Part shown: positions 1 through 6,268 of the stretch, piece by piece
Layout of the letters: each line of letters starts with the position of its first letter
How positions within the stretch are numbered: the stretch's first letter is position 1
NCBI GenBank assembly: GCA_002496635.1
Contig: DAKQ01000066.1
Span: 3,826-11,254 of the forward strand
Length of the DNA stretch: 7,429 nucleotides
Reading direction: 5' to 3'
DNA from: Euryarchaeota archaeon UBA82
GTDB taxonomy: Archaea; Thermoplasmatota; Poseidoniia; Poseidoniales; Poseidoniaceae
Position numbers and translations under genes: made by a program
Notes under the pieces: model-generated
What the model was told of the DNA's origin: nothing
The model's input: only the letters and a program-made list of their open reading frames with translations
The model's database searches: none

Positions 1-1148
1 TTTCCATCAATTCCTGAACCATCCCCGTAAATTCTACCAGCGATACTCAGTGTTGGATCATTGACATCGACCCGAACTGATGTAATGCAAGAGGTATCTG
101 TGAGAACACGAACTTTGATGTATTCAGCCAAAGGTAATGCTTCAGTGTTGTGAATTGTAAATGCTGAGAATGATTCACCATCAGAGGAAGTTGCGTATTG
201 AACACTGACGTTTCCTTCAGTCCCTGATTCATTGACATCGAAGTGAATACGGCCATAATACTGTTCTGATGGTCGTTGAAGAGCAAGACTAGTCCACGAG
301 CCGATGGCGCTCATATCGGTTGATTCCAATCCACATACAGAAAGAGACATTCCATTGTAGTCACCTTGACTCATATCGATCTCTTGAATAGGCATTTCAT
401 GGCCAGAGGCTGTTGAAACTGCTTGAGCAACTTCACCACCATACCACGCTGTTTCCATCGTCACTTCAATACCAATAGCATCCAATTCTAAACGCGCATC
501 ATCGGTCTGGCCAACTGAAACATAATCCATCGTAAGACCGATTGATGAAAGCATAGACCAAGACCAATCATCGACTGAACTAATGCTTAATCGATAAGCT
601 GAGTTGTTGATATAATCAACTTCTCCGTTGGTGTTTGACCATGTTCGCATGATTTCAGTTCCATTTGACCAATCCATAGAAAGTCGCACAGAATCAATGC
701 TTAATGCATCTGTTATCTTGAATGCTACGAGTACATCAACAGAGGTGATAACATACTGAGTTGATGCAGAGAAGTCAAAACCATCAACACTCATGATGGG
801 ACCTGTCGACCATGCAAACAATCCATCAGGTGATCCAACAACATTGTCTGATTCAGTTGGACTATTTGTCCCCCAATATTCCATTGCGTCAAGGTTCTGA
901 GGTCGTTGGTGAACCATCGTGATTCGCTGATCCGCTACCATTGCATCGGTATAGGTCGCAGGCTGAGAGGTGAATGATGTCGTTGCTTGGGTTGTCCAAT
1001 CCGTTGCATCGGAGAAACCACCTTGTGGGAACAAGTCGTAATCTGCAGTTTCATGAACACTCCGAGCGCTCGCAGGATTTAGAGTGGGTACGAGGAGAAC
1101 GCCAAAAAACATCAAACAGAGAAAGACGGAAGTCATCTTGGCTCGCAT
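1..1148 (-). CDS. Secreted beta-rich protein of unknown function, N-terminal part (3' end off window)
   Basis: The frame is open from an ATG at 1148 to the window edge (382 codons plus two bases), with an in-frame TAA two codons upstream of the ATG. Residues 1-28 form a Sec signal peptide: basic MRAK, a hydrophobic core (about 7-22), and an ASA-like cleavage site near residue 28. The mature part is rich in Ser, Thr, Asp and aromatic residues, with alternating beta-strand patterns. One candidate beta-sandwich region spans about 115-235, and a second about 290-365 begins after the QRPSEQYYGR segment. Four N-x-S/T sequons are visible (N162, N181, N306, N313). Two mature cysteines (C272, C354) could pair. 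I do not recognise the family. It is probably an envelope or extracellular protein. Any C-terminal anchor or sorting tag would lie outside the window. A second ATG at codon 5 is an alternative start. No clear ribosome binding site precedes either, so leaderless translation is possible. Confidence 0.82.
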   Translation of the reverse strand, partial: MRAKMTSVFLCLMFFGVLLVPTLNPASARSVHETADYDLFPQGGFSDATDWTTQATTSFTSQPATYTDAMVADQRITMVHQRPQNLDAMEYWGTNSPTESDNVVGSPDGLFAWSTGPIMSVDGFDFSASTQYVITSVDVLVAFKITDALSIDSVRLSMDWSNGTEIMRTWSNTNGEVDYINNSAYRLSISSVDDWSWSMLSSIGLTMDYVSVGQTDDARLELDAIGIEVTMETAWYGGEVAQAVSTASGHEMPIQEIDMSQGDYNGMSLSVCGLESTDMSAIGSWTSLALQRPSEQYYGRIHFDVNESGTEGNVSVQYATSSDGESFSAFTIHNTEALPLAEYIKVRVLTDTSCITSVRVDVNDPTLSIAGRIYGDGSGIDG

Positions 1149-1243
1149 GGTTTACACATTCAGTGGTAGCATTTCAATCAACGGGTTTCTCGATTGTCCG
1201 TCGGATTGTTGAAATACCTCGCTCATGACGGCTAAATCCCTAT
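1149..1243. promoter_or_regulatory. Divergent intergenic region between secreted-protein gene and tRNA-His
   Basis: These 95 bases must hold the promoters of both the leftward secreted-protein gene and the rightward tRNA. A weak TATA-like stretch (gaaata, about 1211-1216) lies 28-33 bases before the tRNA 5' end, the expected distance for an archaeal TATA box. No convincing box was found for the leftward gene. The assignment is positional and the motif is weak. Confidence 0.3.
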
Positions 1244-1319
1244 GGCTGTGGTGGTGTAGGGGTTAGCACGGCAGATTGTGGTTCTGCCAGCCCGGGTTCA
1301 ATTCCCGGCCACGGCCCCA
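1244..1319 (+). tRNA. tRNA-His (anticodon GTG)
   Basis: A complete cloverleaf can be folded by eye. The acceptor stem is GCTGTGG (1245-1251) with CCACGGC (1309-1315), including one T-G wobble. The D stem is GTGT/GCAC (1254-1257, 1266-1269). The anticodon stem is GCAGA/TCTGC (1271-1275, 1283-1287), around the loop TTGTGGT with anticodon GTG at 1278-1280. The T stem is CCGGG/CCCGG around TTCAATT (1292-1308). The histidine identity elements are both encoded: the extra G-1 (1244) opposite the discriminator C73 (1316). The 3' CCA (1317-1319) is also encoded. There is no intron. The gene ends one base before the convergent ribA stop codon. Confidence 0.97.
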
Positions 1320-1332
1320 TTTATTCTAATTC
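1320..1332 (+). terminator. Possible T-rich terminator of tRNA-His
   Basis: Directly after the encoded CCA the plus strand reads tttattctaattc. This short T-rich run could end transcription of the tRNA, since archaeal RNA polymerase terminates at T-rich tracts. It is weak, with at most three consecutive T, and it lies inside the last codons of ribA on the other strand. Confidence 0.25.
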
Positions 1333-1923
1333 AGATGAGTCAATGACGTGACCCATACGTTGAACTTTCGTTTGGAGATAGTCTAAATTATTCTCACCAA
1401 TACCTGCTATGAGTGGTACTTTCTTAGCCACTACAATCCCATGTTTTTCAAGTTGCATGACTTTATCAGGATTGTTTGTGAGAAGCGCAACCGATGAAAT
1501 CCCCAGTTCAGAAAGCATAGTAGCGGCAATTTCGTAATCTCTCCCATCTGCAGGATGTCCTAACATTAGATTTGCATCCAGGGTATCTGCACCTTGGTCT
1601 TGAAGATGATATGCTTGAATCTTAGCATGAAGCCCGATCCCTCTACCCTCTTGGCGCAGGTAGAGTAAGCAGCCGTATCCATTGGTTGCTATCGCAGACA
1701 ATGCTGCATCGAGTTGTGGACCACAGTCGCATCGCAAAGATGTAAATGCATCTCCAGTCAGACATTCTGAGTGAACCCGGAGTAAAACAGGATCAGGTCC
1801 ATCCATTGACCCCATCATCAGTGCAACATGGTCAAGACCTGTTTTCTCTTCATGGTGAACATGAATATCGAAATGACCCCATTTCGTAGGTAATTTCGCT
1901 GAACTAGGAACCTCGAATTTCAC
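1321..1923 (-). CDS. ribA: GTP cyclohydrolase II
   Basis: The 200-residue product is full length for stand-alone RibA. The enzyme converts GTP to 2,5-diamino-6-ribosylamino-4(3H)-pyrimidinone 5'-phosphate, formate and pyrophosphate, the first committed step of riboflavin synthesis in the cytoplasm. The zinc-binding cysteines are C54 (in RVHSECLTGD), C65 and C67 (in SLRCDCG). The nucleotide and active-site segment RQEGRGIGL is at 90-98, Y105 is present, and D126/R128 lie in ADGRD. The C-terminal LLTNNPDK (148-154) and VPLI (169-172) motifs are also present. Residue numbering matches E. coli RibA almost exactly. There is no fused RibB (DHBP synthase) domain. The start is GTG at 1923, chosen because GAGGTGA (1936-1930) lies six bases upstream. 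The gene is probably co-transcribed with the tusA-like gene, whose stop is one base upstream. Many archaea use GTP cyclohydrolase III (ArfA) for this step, so a bacterial-type enzyme suggests ancient transfer. Confidence 0.96.
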   Translation of the reverse strand: MKFEVPSSAKLPTKWGHFDIHVHHEEKTGLDHVALMMGSMDGPDPVLLRVHSECLTGDAFTSLRCDCGPQLDAALSAIATNGYGCLLYLRQEGRGIGLHAKIQAYHLQDQGADTLDANLMLGHPADGRDYEIAATMLSELGISSVALLTNNPDKVMQLEKHGIVVAKKVPLIAGIGENNLDYLQTKVQRMGHVIDSSELE

Positions 1924-1924
1924 G

Positions 1925-2173
1925 TCATCTCACCTCGATAAGGAATGTAAATTCACCTTGACTTTCTTTGACATTAACAATATGATGGGAAGTTCGCTCA
2001 ATCATCATTGGAATATCATGAAGTGTTTCTGGATCACTGGCAAGCACTTCAAGCACAGAACCTTCAGTCATCGAAGAGAGGGCTTGCTTTGCTTCTGCGA
2101 CAGGTACAGGACAAAAGAAACCTAGAACATCAAGACGATGTGTTGGCTTCTTTGTTGGCTCATCCATACACAA
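1925..2173 (-). CDS. TusA/SirA-family sulfur-carrier-like protein
   Basis: This 82-residue protein has the TusA/SirA/YedF fold signature: an N-terminal strand (LDVLGFF), then the CPxP motif (C21-P22-V23-P24) at the start of the first helix, then VLEVLASDPET (about 40-50) and a C-terminal strand ending LIEVR. In TusA the equivalent cysteine carries persulfide sulfur for thiolation reactions such as tRNA 2-thiouridine synthesis. Other family members serve in sulfur oxidation or have unknown roles, so the partner here is not known. AAGGTGA (2190-2184) lies 10 bases before a TTG at 2173 and 16 bases before an ATG at 2167. I chose the TTG on spacing, but the ATG is quite possible and would give 80 residues. 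The stop is followed after one base by the ribA GTG, which indicates an operon. Confidence 0.88.
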   Translation of the reverse strand: MCMDEPTKKPTHRLDVLGFFCPVPVAEAKQALSSMTEGSVLEVLASDPETLHDIPMMIERTSHHIVNVKESQGEFTFLIEVR

Positions 2174-2261
2174 CCCAATCGATTCACCTTTTCAACACAT
2201 CTGACGGAGAATTTTGCTGTTACACAACATGTTCAAGTGGAGCAGCCCCAAGCCCTAACCG
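2174..2261. promoter_or_regulatory. Divergent intergenic region between tusA-like gene and archaeosortase gene
   Basis: These 88 bases separate two divergent genes and should contain both promoters. The clear element is the leftward ribosome binding site AAGGTGA (2190-2184). Two 8-base palindromes occur (AATCGATT at 2177-2184 and AACATGTT at 2226-2233), but they could be chance. An A+T-rich run (gaattttgctgtt, about 2209-2221) is the only TATA-like stretch. No ribosome binding site precedes the rightward gene. Confidence 0.3.
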
Positions 2262-3320
2262 ATGGCTGCTTCTGCCTCGGCGAAACATAACGATGACATG
2301 AGTTGGTCCGAAGTTGGCCAACTTGGTCTCCAATATGGGAAGATTCCATTGGCTTTACTTGCAGTTGAGGCACTGTATTGGTTCATTACTCAACCATCGG
2401 ATACACTTGCGTTTATTCAGGTCACAGAAGCCTACATCTGGAATGAAGTAACCCAACTAATGTTTGGAGAATCTGCCTCAACTCTGAGCAGTCATAGCGG
2501 TTGGATGACACGTATTGATTTCTATCATGAATCGTTTCCTGGACAATTCAATTCGGTTGGGCTCTACGTTTCTGATGAATGTGCAGGAATTCATGAGATG
2601 ATCTTCATATCAACTCTTATCTTGATGACAGATGGTGTATCACAACGACAACGCTTCAAAGCAGTGGGCGTTATGTGTGCTCTAGTATACGTACTCAACA
2701 TCGTCCGTCTTGTTGCCTTTTACCCCATTGCTGTCGATGGCTGTCTTGCCAATCCAGACCAAGCTGGATGCTTGAACAATATGTGGGAATACCACAATTT
2801 TGTCTACAAATGGGGATTCCTAATCGTCCTCTTAATGATGTGGCTGGTTTGGTTTAGATACATTGGAGCGGGTTCACGCACACTCCAAGCATCCCAAGAA
2901 AAGAAGGAACAATGGAGAATCATTTTCAGAAGACGTTGGTCCAGACTTCACTATGGATTAATCATTACAATGGTTACGTTCTTCCTCATTTCATGGATGT
3001 GGATCAATGCAAATGCAGAAGCAACTGAAGCAAAAGAAGTGATCAACTATTGCGAATTTAGTGAGTTAACAACTGGAATCTGTATTGAAGCTCAAGCCAA
3101 TTGGGATAATGCAATACAAGGTGCTTGGTCATTTGCTGTTCTCGGATTAGTCCTCGGAACCGCTGGAATCTATGAAATTGAACGAAAGGATGAATCTGGT
3201 GAATGGCCAGAGCGTCCAACAAAGGTTGTGGAAGAATCTGCTCAAGCAATTGAAAGCAAATCTAAAGAAAAGCCAAAAGGGTCGTGGCGAAAACGTTCCA
3301 ATTCTTCAGAAGAAGAATGA
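2262..3320 (+). CDS. Archaeosortase/exosortase-family membrane transpeptidase-like protein
   Basis: This 352-residue polytopic membrane protein carries the exosortase/archaeosortase active-site pattern: C107 in SDECAGIHE, R149 in LNIVRLVAF and H178 in WEYHNFVYKWGF. Family members cleave tagged C-termini of exported proteins (PGF-CTERM-like in archaea) and transfer them to a lipid or glycan anchor at the outer face of the membrane. Hydrophobic segments lie at about 27-42, 110-125, 135-156, 184-200, 232-250 and 286-304. Beyond the catalytic core there is an extension with two further membrane segments and a highly charged, lysine/glutamate/serine-rich tail (305-352), probably cytoplasmic. Two cysteine pairs (C161/C170 and C264/C274) fall in loops and could form disulfides. 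In-frame TAA at 2256 limits the start to ATG 2262 or ATG 2298. Neither has a ribosome binding site, so leaderless translation is likely. The exact subfamily is not assigned. Confidence 0.88.
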   Translation: MAASASAKHNDDMSWSEVGQLGLQYGKIPLALLAVEALYWFITQPSDTLAFIQVTEAYIWNEVTQLMFGESASTLSSHSGWMTRIDFYHESFPGQFNSVGLYVSDECAGIHEMIFISTLILMTDGVSQRQRFKAVGVMCALVYVLNIVRLVAFYPIAVDGCLANPDQAGCLNNMWEYHNFVYKWGFLIVLLMMWLVWFRYIGAGSRTLQASQEKKEQWRIIFRRRWSRLHYGLIITMVTFFLISWMWINANAEATEAKEVINYCEFSELTTGICIEAQANWDNAIQGAWSFAVLGLVLGTAGIYEIERKDESGEWPERPTKVVEESAQAIESKSKEKPKGSWRKRSNSSEEE

Positions 3321-4739
3321 TCAAAGAACAGTCGCTTGAACGATTCCATCGCCCATCGGATGTACATTAAGCGCTTTCATAGCCAATCCAAGTTTGCTGC
3401 TGTGAATAGAAACGACCGTGGAATCATCATCGTAACGAACATCACCGATTGCGAGAGAATCACAACGGATATGTTGCTCAAACCATGTTGCAATGGTTCG
3501 AGGTGAGCCGAGGCTCTCTCGGGTTGAATGAATTTTGATTGATACAAATCCGTATACATCTGCAGTTTCACCGTAATCATCTTGCTTCTTGACAGGATCT
3601 CTTTCCACGTCTTCAGGAAGGTCTGGAGCTTCAGAATCAAGAATATGCAAATTGTAGGTTGCAATGATTTTGTTCATCTGAGGAGCATCATCCTTTGAGA
3701 CGAGACTCCAAGCTTCTCCGTGACGGCCAATCCGTCCTGTACGTCCAATACGATGAATGAATGAATCAATATCAGAAGGGACGTCATAATTGACAACGAG
3801 TGTTATCCCGTCAATATCGATTCCTCGAGCTGCAACATCTGTAGCGATAACGGTCTTTATCTCACCTTTGCGGAAGGAATCAATAATACGCTCTCGTTGA
3901 TTTTGATTTAGATCACCATGAAGACCTGCAACATCAAATCGGTGCTTCTTCAAGCGTTGTACTGCCAAGTCAACCATACGCTTTGTATTACAGAAGACGA
4001 TGCTTTGATCATCATCACCCATACGAACCAGTAACCGACCAAGTGCCCACAGTTTATTGGTTCGGCCAATGGAGATGTTAAACAAGTCAATAGGCGGTAC
4101 ATCCAACTCTTCTTGATTTGTCATCACGAATTCAGGTGTGTTCATGAACTCATTTGCAGCATCAAGAATCTCTTGAGGGAATGTTGCTGAGAAAAGCAAG
4201 GTTTGCTTTCTAGAAGTTGTTCTCTCAAGAATCCACATGATGTCTGGTAAGAATCCCATATCGAGCATACGGTCTGCTTCATCGAGACAAAACATCTGAA
4301 CCATGGAAAGGTCGAGGTGGCCACGTTGGCTCATGTCCATGACACGGCCTGGAGTTCCAACGATGATGTCGACACCATCGTCGAGTCCACGTGCTTGCTT
4401 TTCGAGATCAGTACCCCCATAAACGGTCATGATCTTCAAGCCTGAATCGCCTTGAAGTTGTGTCATTTCCTCAGCAACTTGTTGTGCAAGTTCACGAGTC
4501 GGTGCTAGAATAAGCGATTGAAGTGAGCCGTTTGACTCACATGATTCGAGAATAGGTAAGCCAAATGCTGCAGTCTTTCCTGAACCAGTTCGGGCTTGGC
4601 CGATGACATCACGACCGCTTCTGGCCAATGGAATCGTGTCTCTCTGAACTTCAGTAAGACATTCCCAACCCATTGCAGTAATTGCATCCATAAGATGACT
4701 AGGTAAGTCGAGTGAATCGAATCTCGTTTTGGTGAACAT
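3321..4739 (-). CDS. DEAD-box ATP-dependent RNA helicase with DbpA-type C-terminal RNA-binding domain
   Basis: This 472-residue protein has all the conserved DEAD-box motifs in order: F7 and Q32 of the Q motif, motif I ARTGSGKT (49-56), Ia APTRELA (79-85), Ib TPGR (129-132), II DEAD (153-156), III SAT (184-186), IV FCNT (249-252), V ATDVAARGID (299-308) and VI HRIGRTGR (329-336). Two RecA-like domains are followed by an acidic linker (about 368-392). A small alpha/beta domain (about 395-470) then resembles the DbpA/CsdA RNA-binding domain. Expected role: ATP-driven unwinding or remodelling of RNA, for example rRNA or cold-stabilised mRNA, in the cytoplasm. The ATG at 4739 is preceded by AAGGAG (4749-4744) with a four-base spacer. 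The gene follows the 67-residue ORF after 60 bases that can form alternative hairpins, which suggests leader control. Its stop abuts the convergent archaeosortase stop. The specific RNA target is unknown. Confidence 0.96.
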   Translation of the reverse strand: MFTKTRFDSLDLPSHLMDAITAMGWECLTEVQRDTIPLARSGRDVIGQARTGSGKTAAFGLPILESCESNGSLQSLILAPTRELAQQVAEEMTQLQGDSGLKIMTVYGGTDLEKQARGLDDGVDIIVGTPGRVMDMSQRGHLDLSMVQMFCLDEADRMLDMGFLPDIMWILERTTSRKQTLLFSATFPQEILDAANEFMNTPEFVMTNQEELDVPPIDLFNISIGRTNKLWALGRLLVRMGDDDQSIVFCNTKRMVDLAVQRLKKHRFDVAGLHGDLNQNQRERIIDSFRKGEIKTVIATDVAARGIDIDGITLVVNYDVPSDIDSFIHRIGRTGRIGRHGEAWSLVSKDDAPQMNKIIATYNLHILDSEAPDLPEDVERDPVKKQDDYGETADVYGFVSIKIHSTRESLGSPRTIATWFEQHIRCDSLAIGDVRYDDDSTVVSIHSSKLGLAMKALNVHPMGDGIVQATVL

Positions 4740-4743
4740 GTTG

Positions 4744-4749
4744 CTCCTT
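4744..4749 (-). promoter_or_regulatory. Ribosome binding site of the helicase gene
   Basis: AAGGAG on the minus strand lies four bases before ATG 4739. It is the strongest ribosome binding site in the window and fixes the helicase start. Its first A is also the last base of an 8-base segment complementary to an upstream hairpin loop. Confidence 0.8.
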
Positions 4750-4788
4750 CCGTTTCATTCGGTTCAGGCCACCGAAACGGAGGTGGCC
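4749..4788 (-). promoter_or_regulatory. Helicase leader with mutually exclusive hairpins or a pseudoknot
   Basis: In transcript order, GGCCACC (4788-4782) pairs with GGTGGCC (4773-4767), a perfect 7-bp stem. Its 8-base loop TCCGTTTC (4781-4774) is exactly complementary to GAAACGGA (4756-4749), which touches the AAGGAG ribosome binding site. The loop can therefore form an H-type pseudoknot. Alternatively it can form a competing hairpin in which TCCGTTTC/GAAACGGA (8 bp) is extended by GGT/ACC across a four-base bulge. The two hairpins share 4773-4771, so the full forms exclude each other. The complementarity is directly visible. The regulatory role is inference. A terminator or attenuator of the upstream gene is an alternative, but no T-run follows the 7-bp stem. 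Confidence 0.4.
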
Positions 4789-4799
4789 CCCACTACACT

Positions 4800-5003
4800 T
4801 CAAAAGTTCTCGCGCTCTTTCTTTTCTGCCTGGAGAATACCCAACCAGTACTTCTTTGCGTTGTCACGGTTGAGTGGTCGACGCATTTGTCGAACGTGCT
4901 CTAGGATGTATTGTCTGAATTTGAGAGCCTTGGTACGGTTCACTCCTTTCGGTGTGATTCCTTCCCAAAGTCGGTCGAATTGTAGTTCTTTGTCGTCCAT
5001 CAT
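4800..5003 (-). CDS. Small basic protein of unknown function (67 residues)
   Basis: The ATG at 5003 is preceded by GAGGT (5014-5010) with a six-base spacer, good support for a real gene, and an ATG follows immediately at codon 2. The protein is highly charged (16 Lys/Arg and 10 Asp/Glu of 67) with little hydrophobic content. It has no signal peptide, membrane segment or cysteine. It appears mostly helical: about 24-42 (TKALKFRQYILEHVRQMRR) and about 46-66, a helix starting RDNAKKYW and ending in a charged tail, with a short Gly/Pro/Asn turn at 15-22. That composition would suit binding to nucleic acid or ribosomes, but no family is recognised and the function is unknown. It lies 50 bases after the HEAT-repeat gene and 60 bases before the helicase, all on the minus strand, so it is probably in the same transcription unit. 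Confidence 0.72.
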   Translation of the reverse strand: MMDDKELQFDRLWEGITPKGVNRTKALKFRQYILEHVRQMRRPLNRDNAKKYWLGILQAEKKERENF

Positions 5004-5040
5004 GTGAAGACCTCGATGGCCAACCGACTCAACACCCCCT

Positions 5041-5058
5041 CATAACCATGTCGTTATG
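5041..5058 (-). other. Small inverted repeat over the HEAT-gene stop codon
   Basis: CATAAC and GTTATG flank a six-base spacer, a 6-bp stem that includes the TAA stop codon of the HEAT-repeat gene. It can be extended by two or three G-C pairs (CCC/GGG) past a bulged base. It could affect coupling to or 3' processing before the small ORF downstream. It has no T-run, and chance occurrence is quite possible. Confidence 0.25.
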
Positions 5059-6268
5059 GGTCTTGAGATAATTCATCCTTTGATTCCAGCAAAGGAGGGC
5101 GATCGAGAGGTGCAGATTCCAAGCCAACAGCCTGTCCTTGAGCCTGAGCAACCTCTCTTTCCAAAGCAGGTACAGGTAAAGCAGGAGCAAGGAAAGTGTT
5201 CTTTTGAGCCTCTGTTCCTTCAATCGATGCGTCGAATGTATACTCATTGAGCATTTTCTTGAGCTCTGCATTCGTTTCTGTTTGAAGTAATTCTGTGGCA
5301 ATAAGACGCAACTTATCCTCAACCAAGAGCATTGGTAGCATCTCAATACAAGATCGTCGTACTTCGACATTGGTATGACGAGTTCCGTTCATAATCAGTG
5401 TTCGAGCACGTGAATCATCGGTATCCATGGAACGGATTGCTCTCAACGCATTATTACGGACTTTCGCATCAGCGTCAAGAATCGCTCGCTCTGTAAGCAT
5501 AATAGCAATACGAGGTTCTTTCTTCGACAAGGATGCAAGGGTACTCGAAGCATTTCTACGTACATCAGGATCTTCATCGTTAAGAGCCCAAGAGATCAAA
5601 TCCCAACCCATTGCTCCTGCTCTTTGAACAATATTTCGCAACAACTTCGAAGCTTTCCTTCGAAGACCAACGTCGTTTACAAGCAACAATTCATCGATAT
5701 GATCACAAGCCACTTCAGGCCATGTTTCGGTAAGTCCTTTCAAACCGCGCCATGCGGGTTCGCTTCGAGCATGGATTGGCGAACGTAGTTCCTGAGCTAA
5801 TGAACTATCAATTCCAGACGGGAATGTAGGTGCTGAATCTTCAAGGCATTGACTTGCTGCTTTACGAACCGATGCTTCATCATCATCAAGAAGAACAGAA
5901 AGCCAATCAAACAGTTCATCCGAACGTTGTTCAGCAACCACTGGAAGAACCTCAAGTGCTGCTATGCGAATATTTGCCTCATCGGATTCTAAGGCTTTGA
6001 GTAGACAGGTATGCGCTCTATCTGCCCAAACACCTTTCAAACGTCCAAGACCTCGAATACCATCTTCACGAGGCAAAACGTATCGACGACCCCCCCAATC
6101 AACCTGAATCTGAGGTATTTCTCCGTTTGCAAGAGCGAGAATATCCTTTCTCGAACATTCTTGCCACGGACCAGTGGCCTGTTTTTTGGTGTTTTTCTTA
6201 CGTTGCTTACGCCCAGTAGAAATAGGAAGCCCAGTACGTGGGTCGCGTGCAATGTAGTCCTTTGCCAT
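5054..6268 (-). CDS. HEAT-repeat protein
   Basis: From the ATG at 6268 the product is 404 residues. The N-terminus is basic and soluble (KQRKKNTKKQ at 21-30). A linker follows with a tryptophan/glycine patch (VDWGGRRYVLPREDG, about 56-70). About seven HEAT-like helical repeats then occupy about 85-355, each with the D-x-x-V/I-R-x-x-A core, for example DEANIRIAALEVL, DDEASVRKAASQCL, NDVGLRRKASKLL, DEDPDVRRNASSTL, DADAKVRNNALRAI and NVEVRRSCIEML. The tail (about 365-404) is rich in Pro, Ala, Glu and Gln and is probably disordered. HEAT solenoids are protein-binding scaffolds; no catalytic motif is seen, so the partner is unknown. The frame stays open upstream to an ATG at 6349, which would add 27 residues. 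I prefer 6268 because the longer form would leave only 25 bases to the divergent Kelch gene. Neither start has a convincing ribosome binding site. Confidence 0.88.
   Translation of the reverse strand: MAKDYIARDPRTGLPISTGRKQRKKNTKKQATGPWQECSRKDILALANGEIPQIQVDWGGRRYVLPREDGIRGLGRLKGVWADRAHTCLLKALESDEANIRIAALEVLPVVAEQRSDELFDWLSVLLDDDEASVRKAASQCLEDSAPTFPSGIDSSLAQELRSPIHARSEPAWRGLKGLTETWPEVACDHIDELLLVNDVGLRRKASKLLRNIVQRAGAMGWDLISWALNDEDPDVRRNASSTLASLSKKEPRIAIMLTERAILDADAKVRNNALRAIRSMDTDDSRARTLIMNGTRHTNVEVRRSCIEMLPMLLVEDKLRLIATELLQTETNAELKKMLNEYTFDASIEGTEAQKNTFLAPALPVPALEREVAQAQGQAVGLESAPLDRPPLLESKDELSQDP

Noticed and set aside
1152..1226. A 24-codon minus-strand reading frame (ATG 1226 to TAA 1152), in frame with and two codons before the secreted-protein start
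   Set aside because: It has no ribosome binding site, no recognisable composition and lies in a promoter region. It is probably chance, though an upstream leader ORF cannot be excluded.
1244..1319. tRNA-His as an integration site for a mobile element
   Set aside because: No integrase gene and no repeat of the tRNA 3' end was found in the window, and ordinary housekeeping genes lie on both sides.
2008..2301. Plus-strand open frame of 97 codons crossing the tusA-like gene and the archaeosortase start
   Set aside because: It is antisense to a clear CPxP-motif gene and then overlaps the archaeosortase gene out of frame. It lacks any recognisable domain.
5029..5370. Minus-strand open frame of 113 codons overlapping the C-terminal part of the HEAT gene
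   Set aside because: It is a shifted-frame shadow of the HEAT-repeat coding sequence with low-complexity Leu/Arg content and no start signal.
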